64,000 nt of DNA, from positions 248,001 to 312,000 of the forward strand of contig CAJMKK010000001.1 in NCBI GenBank assembly GCA_905214105.1, in the 5' to 3' direction. Below, one piece after another: positions 53,240-61,727 of the stretch. The position numbers and the translations under genes were made by a program. This DNA comes from an uncultured bacterium. Lineage in GTDB: Bacteria; Actinomycetota; Coriobacteriia; Coriobacteriales; Coriobacteriaceae. Below the pieces are notes generated by a model, which saw nothing but the letters and a program-made list of their open reading frames with translations, was not told the origin of the DNA and searched no databases. Numbering within the stretch: position 1 is the first letter of the stretch; every line of letters begins with the position of its first letter.

Positions 53240-53389
53240 ATGCGTACTCTAGTTACTCTTGCGTGCACTGAGTGCAAGCGCCGCAACTATACGACCACCA
53301 AGAACAAGTCGACCATGCCTGATCGTATGGAGATCAAGAAGTATTGCCCCTGGTGCCGTCACCACACGCTGCACAAAGAGACTCGCTAG
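53240..53389 (+). CDS. rpmG: 50S ribosomal protein L33
   Basis: This 49-residue protein is [20 protein letters not shown] at the start. Zinc-binding pairs CTEC and CPWC make it a C+ (zinc-requiring) L33. The rest of the sequence ([15 protein letters not shown] then [10 protein letters not shown]) matches the family exactly. It lies between tuf and tRNA-Trp, the usual place before secE. GTTCAGGA is a modest ribosome binding site. Confidence 0.96.
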   Translation: MRTLVTLACTECKRRNYTTTKNKSTMPDRMEIKKYCPWCRHHTLHKETR

Positions 53390-53402
53390 TCTCTAGTCAT
53401 AT

Positions 53403-53478
53403 ACGCCAGTAGTTCAATTGGTAGAGCATCGGTCTCCAAAACCGAGTGTTGAGGGTTCGAGTCCTTCCTGGCGTGCCA
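53403..53478 (+). tRNA. tRNA-Trp (CCA)
   Basis: Acceptor ACGCCAG/CTGGCGT, anticodon loop CTCCAAA (CCA), discriminator G as expected for Trp, and encoded CCA. Confidence 0.95.
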
Positions 53479-53487
53479 GTCATTATT

Positions 53488-53515
53488 CCGTAAGCTCCCA
53501 CTTGGGGGCTTACGG
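53488..53515 (+). terminator. Terminator between tRNA-Trp and secE
   Basis: CCGTAAGCTCCC pairs with GGGGGCTTACGG (one wobble) and is followed by TTTACTC. Confidence 0.8.
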
Positions 53516-53554
53516 TTTACTCATGTATAAGCGCATTGCGCGGAGGTAACCCAA

Positions 53555-53893
53555 ATGGCCAACAAGAAGAACAAGAAGAAGGCACAGCAGCCGGCACCTG
53601 CCAACAACGCTGCCGCCAACTCCAAGGTTGAGGCCAAGAAGGCCGTTGCCAAGAAGAACGAGAAGGCTGCGAAGTCCAAGAAGAATGAGAAGCCTGGTTT
53701 CTTCGCCCGCACCAAGAAGTATTTCGCTTCGGTCAAGTCCGAGATGAAGCGTGTCACGTGGCCCGACAAGAAGGAGCTCGTGAACTACTCGGTCGTCGTT
53801 TGCGCTTCTCTGATCGTCGTCGGCGTCGTCATCGCTCTGCTCGATGCTGGCTTTGGCGAGGCTCTTGCTCTGTTCTCTGGATTGAGGGGCTAA
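53555..53893 (+). CDS. secE: Preprotein translocase subunit SecE
   Basis: This 112-residue protein has a very lysine/alanine-rich N-terminal half of about 45 residues. The conserved amphipathic segment YFASVKSEMKRVTWPDKKEL then leads into the single membrane helix (VVVCASLIVVGVVIALLD). It clamps SecY in the translocon. CGGAGG precedes the ATG, and nusG follows 3 bp later. Confidence 0.96.
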   Translation: MANKKNKKKAQQPAPANNAAANSKVEAKKAVAKKNEKAAKSKKNEKPGFFARTKKYFASVKSEMKRVTWPDKKELVNYSVVVCASLIVVGVVIALLDAGFGEALALFSGLRG

Positions 53894-53896
53894 ACC

Positions 53897-54433
53897 ATGT
53901 CTAAGCGTTGGTACGTCGTTCACACTTACTCTGGATACGAGAACCGCGTTAAGTCCGATCTCGAGCATCGCATCGAGACCATGGGCATGCAGGATCGTAT
54001 CTTTGATATCGAGATTCCTATGGAGCGCGTCACCGAGATTAAAGAGGGTGGCAAGCGCGAGACCAAGGATTCCAAGATCTTCCCGGGTTATGTTCTGGTC
54101 CGCATGGAGATGGATGACGATGCTTGGACGTGCGTTCGTAACACGCCCGGCGTCACCGGTTTCCTGGGCGGCAACGGCAAGCCCGCTCCGCTTTCCCGCG
54201 ACGAGTACAACAAGATGACTCGTCGTCCCGGTAAGGGCGATTCGCCCAAGCGCACCTCGGTTGATATTCAGGTCGGCACGTCCGTCCGCGTCACCGACGG
54301 CCCGCTTACTGACTTTGATGGCAAGGTCTCCGAGGTTAACACCGAGGCTGGCAAGCTCAAGGTCACGCTTATGATCTTTGGCCGCGAGACGCCGGTCGAG
54401 CTCGACTTTAACCAGGTCGCTGTCATCGCTTAA
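53897..54433 (+). CDS. nusG: Transcription termination/antitermination factor NusG
   Basis: This 178-residue factor has the NGN domain with RWYVVHTYSGYENRV and FPGYVLVRMEMDD, and a C-terminal KOW domain with VGTSVRVTDGPLTDFDGKVSEV. It links RNA polymerase to Rho or the ribosome. It overlaps no gene but follows secE by 3 bp with GAGGGGC upstream. Confidence 0.98.
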   Translation: MSKRWYVVHTYSGYENRVKSDLEHRIETMGMQDRIFDIEIPMERVTEIKEGGKRETKDSKIFPGYVLVRMEMDDDAWTCVRNTPGVTGFLGGNGKPAPLSRDEYNKMTRRPGKGDSPKRTSVDIQVGTSVRVTDGPLTDFDGKVSEVNTEAGKLKVTLMIFGRETPVELDFNQVAVIA

Positions 54434-54553
54434 GTTTTCGTCCGTTCGCGCGAGCGTGCTTCTTCTGTGACTGCTCATCTCAGGAGTGCTTCTAACACGT
54501 GCGTGCTTACGATATAGCAAGTACTTCACACTCGTGATTCGAAAGGAATGACC

Positions 54554-54982
54554 ATGGCTGAGAAGAAGGTTGCCAACGTCATTAAGCTCCAGATTCCTGC
54601 TGGTGCCGCTAACCCCGCTCCTCCCGTCGGCCCCGCCCTGGGCGCTGCTGGCGTGAACATCATGCAGTTCTGCCAGGCCTTTAACGCCGAGACGCAGGAC
54701 AAGAAGGGTGACATCATCCCCGTTGAGATCTCTGTCTACGAGGATAAGTCCTTCTCCTTCATCACCAAGACCCCGCCGGCGGCTCACCTCATCAAGAAGG
54801 AGCTGAACCTCAAGTCTGGTTCCGCTAAGCCCCAGGCCGACAAGGTTGGTCAGCTCTCTCAGGAGCAGCTCACCAAGATCGCCGAGATCAAGATGCCGGA
54901 CCTCAATGCCAACGACATTGACGCCGCCAAGAAGATCATCGCCGGTACCGCCCGTTCCATGGGCGTCACCATCGCTGAGTAG
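54554..54982 (+). CDS. rplK: 50S ribosomal protein L11
   Basis: This 142-residue protein is normal in length. The N-terminal domain has [19 protein letters not shown], where methylation and thiostrepton contacts occur, and the C-terminal rRNA-binding domain ends [22 protein letters not shown] precedes two in-frame ATGs (54548 and 54554). The second gives the standard MAEKKV start. Confidence 0.97.
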   Translation: MAEKKVANVIKLQIPAGAANPAPPVGPALGAAGVNIMQFCQAFNAETQDKKGDIIPVEISVYEDKSFSFITKTPPAAHLIKKELNLKSGSAKPQADKVGQLSQEQLTKIAEIKMPDLNANDIDAAKKIIAGTARSMGVTIAE

Positions 54983-55000
54983 CGATTTCTTTAGGTAATG

Positions 55001-55026
55001 ACGGGTGCTCCGACCGGGGCGCCCGT
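55001..55026 (+). promoter_or_regulatory. Hairpin in the rplK-rplA spacer
   Basis: ACGGGTGC pairs with GGCGCCCGT. It may be the L1 autoregulatory site or an attenuator; neither is proven from sequence. Confidence 0.4.
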
Positions 55027-55099
55027 TATATGTGTGCAATAGGGCACACGATACGATGTGGGAGGGCTCACGCCCGTTTAACCACAGGAGGTAATGCAC

Positions 55100-55807
55100 A
55101 TGGCTAAGCATGGTAAGAGCTATAACGCCGCTGCCGAGAAGATCGACCGCGCCACGCTCTACACCCCCCTTCAGGCTGCCAAGCTCATCAAGGAGCTCGA
55201 CACCGCCAAGTTCGACGAGACCGTCGAGGCCCACTTCCGTCTGGGCATCGATACTCGTAAGGCTGACCAGAACATCCGTGGTTCCATCTCCCTGCCCCAC
55301 GGCACCGGCAAGACCGTTCGTGTTGCCGTCTTCGCCGAGGGCGAGAAGGCCCGCGAGGCCGAGGCTGCCGGCGCCGACATCATCGGTTCCGACGAGCTCG
55401 TCGCCCAGATCCAGAAGGGCGAGATCAACTTCGACGCTGCTATCGCAACGCCGAACATGATGGCCAAGGTTGGCCGCATCGGTAAGATCCTTGGTCCCCG
55501 TGGCCTCATGCCGAACCCCAAGCTCGGCACCGTGACCATGGACGTCGCCAAGATGGTCTCCGAGCTCAAGGCCGGCCGCGTTGAGTATCGCGCCGACCGT
55601 TACGGCATCTGCCACGTGCCCCTGGGCAAGAAGTCCTTCTCTGAGCAGCAGCTCGTCGAGAACTACGCTGCCCTGTACACCGAGATCCTGCGCGTCAAGC
55701 CCTCTTCTGCTAAGGGCAAGTACGTCAAGTCCATCTCCGTGTCTTCCACCATGGGCCCTGGCGTCAAGGTCGATCCCGCTGTCCAGCGTGACTTCCTGGC
55801 TGAGTAA
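55100..55807 (+). CDS. rplA: 50S ribosomal protein L1
   Basis: This 235-residue protein of the L1 stalk has typical length. [41 protein letters not shown] and the C-terminal [20 protein letters not shown] are the L1 signatures. CAGGAGG precedes ATG 55100. A terminator follows, so rplJ-rplL are not in this unit, unlike the common rplKAJL order. Confidence 0.98.
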   Translation: MAKHGKSYNAAAEKIDRATLYTPLQAAKLIKELDTAKFDETVEAHFRLGIDTRKADQNIRGSISLPHGTGKTVRVAVFAEGEKAREAEAAGADIIGSDELVAQIQKGEINFDAAIATPNMMAKVGRIGKILGPRGLMPNPKLGTVTMDVAKMVSELKAGRVEYRADRYGICHVPLGKKSFSEQQLVENYAALYTEILRVKPSSAKGKYVKSISVSSTMGPGVKVDPAVQRDFLAE

Positions 55808-55845
55808 CTTTTAGTTACTGCCTGAGCAAAGCAAGCATTGCTAAA

Positions 55846-55880
55846 GAAACCCGGTTCTGCCTCGTGCAGGACCGGGTTTC
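55846..55880 (+). terminator. Terminator of rplA
   Basis: GAAACCCGGTTCTGC pairs with GCAGGACCGGGTTTC around CTCGT and is followed by TTGCT. Confidence 0.88.
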
Positions 55881-55893
55881 TTGCTATCGCGTC

Positions 55894-55933
55894 AAAACCA
55901 CCCCAAAGGGGACAGGCACCTTCGTGTTGGTTA
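55894..55933 (-). repeat. Stop-codon-anchored GGGGACAGGCACC hairpin, copy C
   Basis: Imperfect arms AACCA... and ...TTGGTT surround a GGGGACAGGCACC core (as read on the plus strand). It abuts the stop codon of the metallophosphoesterase gene. Confidence 0.65.
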
Positions 55934-56641
55934 CCAGGGTGTTCTGGCTGTTGAGGACTCGATGGCATCGTGGCGTTTGAGCTCGCGGCGCATGGTTTGC
56001 GAATTGAGCCAGGCTGCCTGCCAGCCACGGATGGGGTAGCGCGTCTGGTCGAGCTCAAACTGCGTATATCCGCAGGCGTTGATGATCGTTGCCCCGCATG
56101 CGTGCTGACGTTCGCGCTGAAAATCGTAACCGTAGCTTTGGTGTACATGTCCATGCACCATGTAGTCGGCCCCCCAGGACTCAAGCGCTGTGTTAAAGCA
56201 CTCAAACCCTCGATGCGGCAGATCGTCCAGATCACCCATGCCGGCGGCGGGTGCATGGGTAAGCAGAATGTCGCACCCGCCGACCATCCTAACCTTACGC
56301 GACAGCTTACGCATGCGCTTGGACATCTCGCGTTCGGTGTACATGTTGGCGCCGTCGCGATAACGCATGGACCCGCCAAGGCCCGCAATGCGAATCCCTC
56401 GGTACGTGTACACGCTGTCTTCCACGCAGATACATCCGCCCGGTGCATGACGTGCGTAGCGGTCGTCGTGGTTGCCGCGAACGTAGATGAGCGGTTTGTT
56501 GATGACGGTGACCAAAAACTCAAGATAGTCCGGGTCCAGATCGCCGGCAGACAGAATCAGGTCGACACCCTCAAAGCGCTCCTTGCGAAAGCACTCCCAA
56601 AGGCATCGTTCTTTGGTATCTGCTATGGCAAGGATCTTCAT
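55931..56641 (-). CDS. Metallophosphoesterase family protein
   Basis: This 236-residue calcineurin-like phosphoesterase has motif II SAGDLD, motif III YVRGNHDD, motif IV LLTHAP, and motif V HGHVHQS. The first motif, normally DxH, reads ADTK, so the metal-binding histidine is missing. One metal site may be altered or built from another residue. Substrate is unknown. Its ATG overlaps the stop of the upstream ParB-like/BMP gene by 4 bp, so the two act as one operon. Confidence 0.85.
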   Translation of the reverse strand: MKILAIADTKERCLWECFRKERFEGVDLILSAGDLDPDYLEFLVTVINKPLIYVRGNHDDRYARHAPGGCICVEDSVYTYRGIRIAGLGGSMRYRDGANMYTEREMSKRMRKLSRKVRMVGGCDILLTHAPAAGMGDLDDLPHRGFECFNTALESWGADYMVHGHVHQSYGYDFQRERQHACGATIINACGYTQFELDQTRYPIRGWQAAWLNSQTMRRELKRHDAIESSTARTPW

Positions 56642-58554
56642 AGGGCGGTAACTCCCGGCTCATCGTCGAGCTGCGGAATGGTGCCTACCACGTTGTCCGC
56701 CAGCCAATTCATCTCGACAATCTGCGCGCTCGGCAGTGGGGGAAAGCCCTCGATCTGCACCACGCCGTCTTGGCTATGAAGCTCGCCGCCAAATGGATTG
56801 ATGGAGCCCTCGACGATGCCATTGCGGAGCAGCTGCACCAGTTTGCGCGTCTGATAGGGCAGGCCCGGAGCGTAGCGAATGTCGATAACGCCCGAGCTCA
56901 TGCCATACCAGTAGTTGACGGCGCGAACCTGGCTGTCGTCACTGGTCTCATCCCAGGTGCCATGCAGCAGGCTTCGCACGATAAGCTCGTAGTATCGGCC
57001 CCAGTTCCAGACCGGCATGGCGATGCCGACGACCTTGCCATCGACCAGGCGGTGGAGTCCGTAGGCCGTAGGGTCTACGAGCGACTTTGACATGTCAGCG
57101 CCGGTCATGACGCTCACGCCTTCGCGGCACATGGCCTCGGCAAGGCCTCCGGCGGGCACATCGCCCCAGGTCAGGATAATTTGCGCGCGGGGGTCGAGCA
57201 GCGAGGCGCCAATCGCAAAGGCGTTGATCTCGCTAAGCGCGCCCGAGGCGAAGACCGACGCGTGGTAGCCGATACGGTGGTTGTCCGCCATACTGGCGGC
57301 AAGGGCGCCCAGGAGGAACTTGGCCTCGTACATCTTGCCAAAGTACGAACGGACGCTTTGGTGGGGAAGGCCGATAGAGCAGTTAAGGAACCGCACCTGG
57401 GGATACTCAACGGCAGCTCTGAGCGTGTATTCCATCAGGCGGTGCGAGGTCGAGAAGATGACGTTAGCTCCATGTTTGACAGCCGTTTCCACGGCGGCGT
57501 AGAACACGTCCGGATTGTGACAGTCCTCGAACGCCTCGGTGCGCACGATACCGCCAAAATGCTCATCGAGATACTGACGCCCTTGGTCGTGCAGGCTGTC
57601 CCAGCTCGATGTCGCACAGGGGAACTCATGGATAAAGGCGATGCGCAGGGGGTTGGCCGCCGAGTAGACGGTCTTGCCCATAAAGAAGTTGAGCACGCCG
57701 GAGGTGGACTTGGCGGGCGCCTCTTCCTCATCGACACTCGGTGCCTCGACAAGATCGACCTTCTCCTCATCACTTTTGCCGGCAATGACCAACTCGCGCC
57801 AAATCTTGCACAGGCGGTTTACGACGATATCCGTCGGCGTGTCCAGTAAGCGGTCTTGGTTGTACACGTTGAGGTAAACGAGCATAGCGTCGGCGGGCGT
57901 AATGTCCAGATGGTCGCCGCCGGCGCGCAGGTAGGCGCGCTTAAAGAGCAGGAAGGTATGGCGCAGGTAGTCGACCTTTTTCTGCGGCCATTTTTCGATA
58001 AGGTTCTGACCGAGCATCTTGGCGAGCGTTTCGTAGCTTCCCTCACGCGAGAACTCGATCTCGTATAGGGGGCAGACGCGCCAAAACGCGCAGAACTCGC
58101 CATAGAGGCGGCTTTCGACGGAATTCCATTTTCCGGGATAGAGGCGGGTGACCTTGGCCGAAACCGTCGGGGCGTCCAGGAATTTGAGGACACTGACGCG
58201 CTTGTTGCCCTCTTGGACGTAAAACCGATGCATGAACTCGGTGACGATGATGGGGTCGCGATAGCCCTCGGTCACCTGGATGTCGTAGAGGTTGGACCAC
58301 TTGCGGGCGAACTCGGTGTTAAACGGCAGCAGGGGCATAAAGTTGCACGAAAAGGCAGACTGACGGCCCTTGGTAACCGTGCCGACGACCATTTCGAGCG
58401 GAATATCCCGCAGGCCGACGCTCTCTCGCTGACCTAAGGGGAGCTGGGCAACCAAGCTGTCGAGGTCCGTAAGGTACGGGTGCTCGCTTTGGCTGATGGC
58501 GCGACGGCGTCCCTGCTCGCCGCGCTTGCGTGCTTGACGATAGGCCTCTTCCAT
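56638..58554 (-). CDS. ParB-like / BMP-type ligand-binding fusion protein
   Basis: This 638-residue protein has no signal peptide or lipobox. Residues 1-150 hold a ParB/Srx-like region (LRDIPLEMVVGT, then FYVQEGNKRVSVLKFL with the ENKR-type nucleotide motif). A helical middle follows. From about residue 305 (NPLRIAFIHEFP) to 600 it matches the BMP/Med basic-membrane-protein ligand fold (FLNCSIGLPHQSVRSYFGKMYEA). BMP domains normally bind nucleosides outside the cell; here the protein should be cytoplasmic. Function is unknown. GGGAG precedes the ATG. Confidence 0.8.
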   Translation of the reverse strand: MEEAYRQARKRGEQGRRRAISQSEHPYLTDLDSLVAQLPLGQRESVGLRDIPLEMVVGTVTKGRQSAFSCNFMPLLPFNTEFARKWSNLYDIQVTEGYRDPIIVTEFMHRFYVQEGNKRVSVLKFLDAPTVSAKVTRLYPGKWNSVESRLYGEFCAFWRVCPLYEIEFSREGSYETLAKMLGQNLIEKWPQKKVDYLRHTFLLFKRAYLRAGGDHLDITPADAMLVYLNVYNQDRLLDTPTDIVVNRLCKIWRELVIAGKSDEEKVDLVEAPSVDEEEAPAKSTSGVLNFFMGKTVYSAANPLRIAFIHEFPCATSSWDSLHDQGRQYLDEHFGGIVRTEAFEDCHNPDVFYAAVETAVKHGANVIFSTSHRLMEYTLRAAVEYPQVRFLNCSIGLPHQSVRSYFGKMYEAKFLLGALAASMADNHRIGYHASVFASGALSEINAFAIGASLLDPRAQIILTWGDVPAGGLAEAMCREGVSVMTGADMSKSLVDPTAYGLHRLVDGKVVGIAMPVWNWGRYYELIVRSLLHGTWDETSDDSQVRAVNYWYGMSSGVIDIRYAPGLPYQTRKLVQLLRNGIVEGSINPFGGELHSQDGVVQIEGFPPLPSAQIVEMNWLADNVVGTIPQLDDEPGVTAL

Positions 58555-58608
58555 GGTGTCTACTCCCTTAGTCGTTTAAACAACGATATGAACCATGGTA
58601 CCACGATG

Positions 58609-58651
58609 CGAAACCACCAGAAAGGTGCCTGTCCCCTTTGCGGTGGTTTTA
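58609..58651 (-). repeat. Stop-codon-anchored GGGGACAGGCACC hairpin, copy D
   Basis: On the minus strand the MscS stop codon leads directly into AAAACCACCGCAAAGGGGAC and then AGGCACCTTTCTGGTGGTTT. AAACCACC and GGTGGTTT form the stem. Confidence 0.8.
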
Positions 58652-59416
58652 GGCGATGATGGGGGCGATGGCACGAATGCAGGCGTCGGCTGCCGTAAAA
58701 GTGGTGCTATCGTCGCTGACGATAAAGATGATTTTGCCCTTAATGCCAAAGTCGCCAATCTCGCTAAAGAGCACGTACGGCTCCTTGTCAAAGCCAGAGA
58801 TGGGCGAGACGGCTGTTTTGGTTGCGCTCGTGAGCTCGTCTGCCAGCGCGTCAAGGGAAGCCCACTTAGACGTGTCCTTTACGGCAACGGGCACGGCCAC
58901 GCGCCCAAAGGGCATCAGATGTACGAGCGTGTTCTTGGAGATGTTGGAGTTGGGCACAATGATGGTCTGCCCGCAGGCATCCTCGATGGTCGTGTGGCGC
59001 CAGGTGATGTCTTGGACCACGCCTGACACGCCGCCGACCTCGATATTGTCGCCAGGCTTGATGATGCCCATAAAGGTCACCTGCATACCGCCGATAAGGT
59101 TCGACAGCGTGTCCTGAAAGCCGAGCGAGATGGCGATGCCGCCGACGCCAAGAGCGGCGACGAGGGCGTTTGCATTAATGTCAAAACAGTTGTCGAGGAT
59201 AAAGCTGCCGCCGATCATCCAGATGACGGCGCGCGCGATGTTGATGAAGATGCTCGATGCTGGGAGCGGGTTATCATCGCGGTTAAGCAGGTGGTGCAGG
59301 GTCTTGGACGCGATTTTGGCGGCAACGGCGGTGCCGATGGCCAAGATACCGGCCCAGATGATGTTGTGGACCCATCGTTGTGCAAAGAAATGAAGAATTG
59401 GCTCAAACAATTCCAT
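58649..59416 (-). CDS. mscS: MscS-family mechanosensitive ion channel
   Basis: This 255-residue channel has three N-terminal helices and a pore-lining region ALVAALGVGGIAISLGFQDT with the Gly/Ala pattern of MscS TM3. The beta domain (GDNIEVGGVSGVVQDITWRH and IIVPNSNISKNTLVH) then forms the vestibule. It releases osmolytes on hypo-osmotic shock. ATG 59416 with GGAGG upstream is preferred to a longer frame start at 59440. Confidence 0.92.
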   Translation of the reverse strand: MELFEPILHFFAQRWVHNIIWAGILAIGTAVAAKIASKTLHHLLNRDDNPLPASSIFINIARAVIWMIGGSFILDNCFDINANALVAALGVGGIAISLGFQDTLSNLIGGMQVTFMGIIKPGDNIEVGGVSGVVQDITWRHTTIEDACGQTIIVPNSNISKNTLVHLMPFGRVAVPVAVKDTSKWASLDALADELTSATKTAVSPISGFDKEPYVLFSEIGDFGIKGKIIFIVSDDSTTFTAADACIRAIAPIIA

Positions 59417-59460
59417 GTAGGGAAACCTCCTCATGATCATCCAACCATGATACCCACCAA

Positions 59461-59492
59461 GAAGCCCGTCCGATCAAATTCGGACGGGCTTC
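59461..59492. terminator. Hairpin between the 5'-nucleotidase and mscS genes
   Basis: Thirteen-base arms GAAGCCCGTCCGA and TCGGACGGGCTTC have a 6-nt loop, beyond the end of the 5'-nucleotidase gene. Confidence 0.65.
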
Positions 59493-59544
59493 TGTGCTCG
59501 ATATAAGGTTTACGCGGCGGGGCTGCAAGGCCCGGCGGTGTAGC

Positions 59545-61569
59545 TTAGCGTCGACGCTTCCAGATAATGCCGAGAATGATGATGACGATGCCGCCGATGA
59601 GGCATGCGCCGATCACGGCTAGCGTGCGGTCTCCCGTTGCGGCGAGCTTGCCGGTCGTCTTCTTGGTGATGACCTTCGTGGTCGTCGTGTCCGTCTTAGG
59701 TGAGGGCTTAGGCGTCGGGGCCGGTGTGGGCGTGGGGTCCACGGCTGCGGAGCCGAAGCTGATGGTGCCGGCGAGCCCGGCCATCTTGCTCTCCCAGCCG
59801 TTCTGCCCAATCAGCGCCCTCAGCGCTGACTCGCAGGTACCCCACTCGGTGTGCTTGGTGGCGTTTGCGAAGGTGGGGAAGTCGGTCGTGCTGGTAATGA
59901 TGTAGTTGTTGGTGGCGACGGTATAGGTCTTGGCGGGGTCGAGCGTGCTGCCGTCTTTGGTGAGTGTGGCACTCACAATGCGCTTGCCCTCGGGCTGCGT
60001 CCAATCAATCGTCACGTTGATGCCGCCAAAGGAGAGAACGCTGCCAGAGTCATCGCGCCACTTGTACTTGTCTTGCGCCTCCTGCTCGGTATGGCCGGCT
60101 GCCACGTAGGCTTGCTGAAGCTCGTAGCTGTGATTGCACTCGTCGCTGATCTGCAGCGAGTGCTCGAGCGCTGCGAGGAAGTCCGCGCCGGTCATGGTCC
60201 AGGTCTCCACGGTGTTGCCGTAGGGCGAGATAGCGATGACGTTGCCGGCGGTCACATCGCCCGCAGCGATGCCACCGCGGATGCCACCCGCGTTCTCGAT
60301 GGCAAGGTCTGCGCCCGTCAGGGCAAGATAGGAGCCGCAAATCACGTGGCCGATGGTCTGGGCCTTGGTGGTGTCGCCCTCCTTGCTGGGGCGGAAATCG
60401 GTGGTGCGCACCATTTCCCAACCATGCGTGCCTGCGGCGTCCTCGCCGTAGAAATAGTTGGTGGTGGATGTGCCGAGCACCTTGTTCGATTCGTTTTCAA
60501 AGGCCTCGTCGAGCGGCTTGATCTTGTTGCGGACGTCTTCAAGGCGGCTTTGGTAGTCAGAACCCTTGTCGGGGCCTGCCAAAAGGTCGTTGACGTTCTT
60601 GGCGGTGTAGAGCTTCTCGTCGCTGTCGTCTGTAGGGACCGTGACCGTGTCATCGTCGGTCGTCTCGGTGCCATTCGTGTCGTACTTGTACGGAATGGAA
60701 AGCAGCCCCACCTCGGCAAAGGCGCTGCCTGTCTCGACAACGTGGATCGTCTTGCCGTCGGCTCCCGTTACCTTCTCGTTAAGGTTGATGTGCTCGTGGC
60801 CTGCGATAAGGGCATCGACGCCACGGAGCCGTGTGGCAAAGGTCTTTGCGTCGAGCGTGTGCGCGATGCACACAACAACATCGAAGCCCTCCTTGCGCAG
60901 CCGCTCTGCCTCGGCATTGATGGCGTTCGTGGCACTCGAGAACGACGTGCCCGCGACCAGGTCCGCGCGCAGCGAGGATCCCAGCGACTCATCCATGGCA
61001 CCCACGACGCCGACCTTGATTTTGTAGTCGAATGTGGAGTGATCTTCGCTATCCTCCCAGGTGCGATCGAGCGTCTTCGTGATGCTCGAGCTCCATACGC
61101 CGCTCGTAGACTTCGCGTTCGCGCAGAGCATGGCGAAGGGCGTGCCGGTGGTGCTGTAGCCGGTCATGGTGCGGAGCTTGTCCGCGCCGTAGCTCCAGTC
61201 GTGGTTGCCTGGCGTGGTCGCGTCGTAGCCGTCGGCGTAGAAGGTGTCCATGAGCTCGGCGATGCTCTTGCCCTCGCTCATGGTGGCGAAGGACTGTCCG
61301 TGGAAGGTGTCGCCCGCATCGAGCAAAAGATCGGGGGCGCTGCTTTGGGCGCTATAGAGAACTGCCAGTCCGTCGAAGCCGACGGTGCCGGTGCCCTTGC
61401 TTTCGTTGTAGCTGTACTTGTAGCTGCCGTGGATGTCGTTGGTGTGCATGACGGCCACGGAGCCGTCAATAGCGGCGGGCAGGTTCCCCGCGAAAGCGAG
61501 GCTTGGGATGCCTGCGAGCGAGCCGACAAACAACGCGGCGGCTAACGCAAGGCGGGGGAGTCTTTTCAT
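59545..61569 (-). CDS. Cell-wall-anchored 5'-nucleotidase / bifunctional metallophosphatase
   Basis: This 674-residue secreted enzyme has a signal peptide (MKRLPRLALAAALFVGSLAG, cleavage near AFAG). The metallophosphatase domain has VMHTNDIHG, LLDAGDTFHG, TPGNHDW and IAGHEH. The 5'-nucleotidase C-terminal domain starts near residue 370 (ENAGGIRGGIAAGDV). A Pro/Thr linker leads to LAATGD, a hydrophobic helix and KRRR. LAxTG is the signal of class-E sortases, so it is probably sortase-linked to the wall. It would release nucleosides from extracellular nucleotides. Confidence 0.92.
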   Translation of the reverse strand: MKRLPRLALAAALFVGSLAGIPSLAFAGNLPAAIDGSVAVMHTNDIHGSYKYSYNESKGTGTVGFDGLAVLYSAQSSAPDLLLDAGDTFHGQSFATMSEGKSIAELMDTFYADGYDATTPGNHDWSYGADKLRTMTGYSTTGTPFAMLCANAKSTSGVWSSSITKTLDRTWEDSEDHSTFDYKIKVGVVGAMDESLGSSLRADLVAGTSFSSATNAINAEAERLRKEGFDVVVCIAHTLDAKTFATRLRGVDALIAGHEHINLNEKVTGADGKTIHVVETGSAFAEVGLLSIPYKYDTNGTETTDDDTVTVPTDDSDEKLYTAKNVNDLLAGPDKGSDYQSRLEDVRNKIKPLDEAFENESNKVLGTSTTNYFYGEDAAGTHGWEMVRTTDFRPSKEGDTTKAQTIGHVICGSYLALTGADLAIENAGGIRGGIAAGDVTAGNVIAISPYGNTVETWTMTGADFLAALEHSLQISDECNHSYELQQAYVAAGHTEQEAQDKYKWRDDSGSVLSFGGINVTIDWTQPEGKRIVSATLTKDGSTLDPAKTYTVATNNYIITSTTDFPTFANATKHTEWGTCESALRALIGQNGWESKMAGLAGTISFGSAAVDPTPTPAPTPKPSPKTDTTTTKVITKKTTGKLAATGDRTLAVIGACLIGGIVIIILGIIWKRRR

Positions 61570-61632
61570 GGCAGTTTCCTTAGTCCTTAGCCAGAATGTC
61601 TGGTCGAATATCGGATTATCGACATAATATGC

Positions 61633-61676
61633 GAAAACCGCCGCAAGGGCGTCTGTCCCTTTGCGGCGGTTTTGAC
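61633..61676. repeat. GGGACAG-core hairpin, copy E
   Basis: AAAACCGCCGCAA pairs with TTGCGGCGGTTTT around GGGCGTCTGTCCCT. It lies between the 5'-nucleotidase and ABC genes and does not abut a stop codon. Confidence 0.75.
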
Positions 61677-61690
61677 GTTTGAGCAGATAA

Positions 61691-61727
61691 AACCTACCAA
61701 AATAAACCTGTCCCTTTTTGGCAGGTT
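61691..61727 (-). repeat. Stop-codon-anchored GGGACAGG hairpin, copy B
   Basis: AACCTACCAAAA pairs with TTTTGGCAGGTT. On the minus strand it follows the ABC ATPase stop codon with AAGGGACAGGTTTA in the loop and the same TTTTATCTG tail as copy A. Confidence 0.85.
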
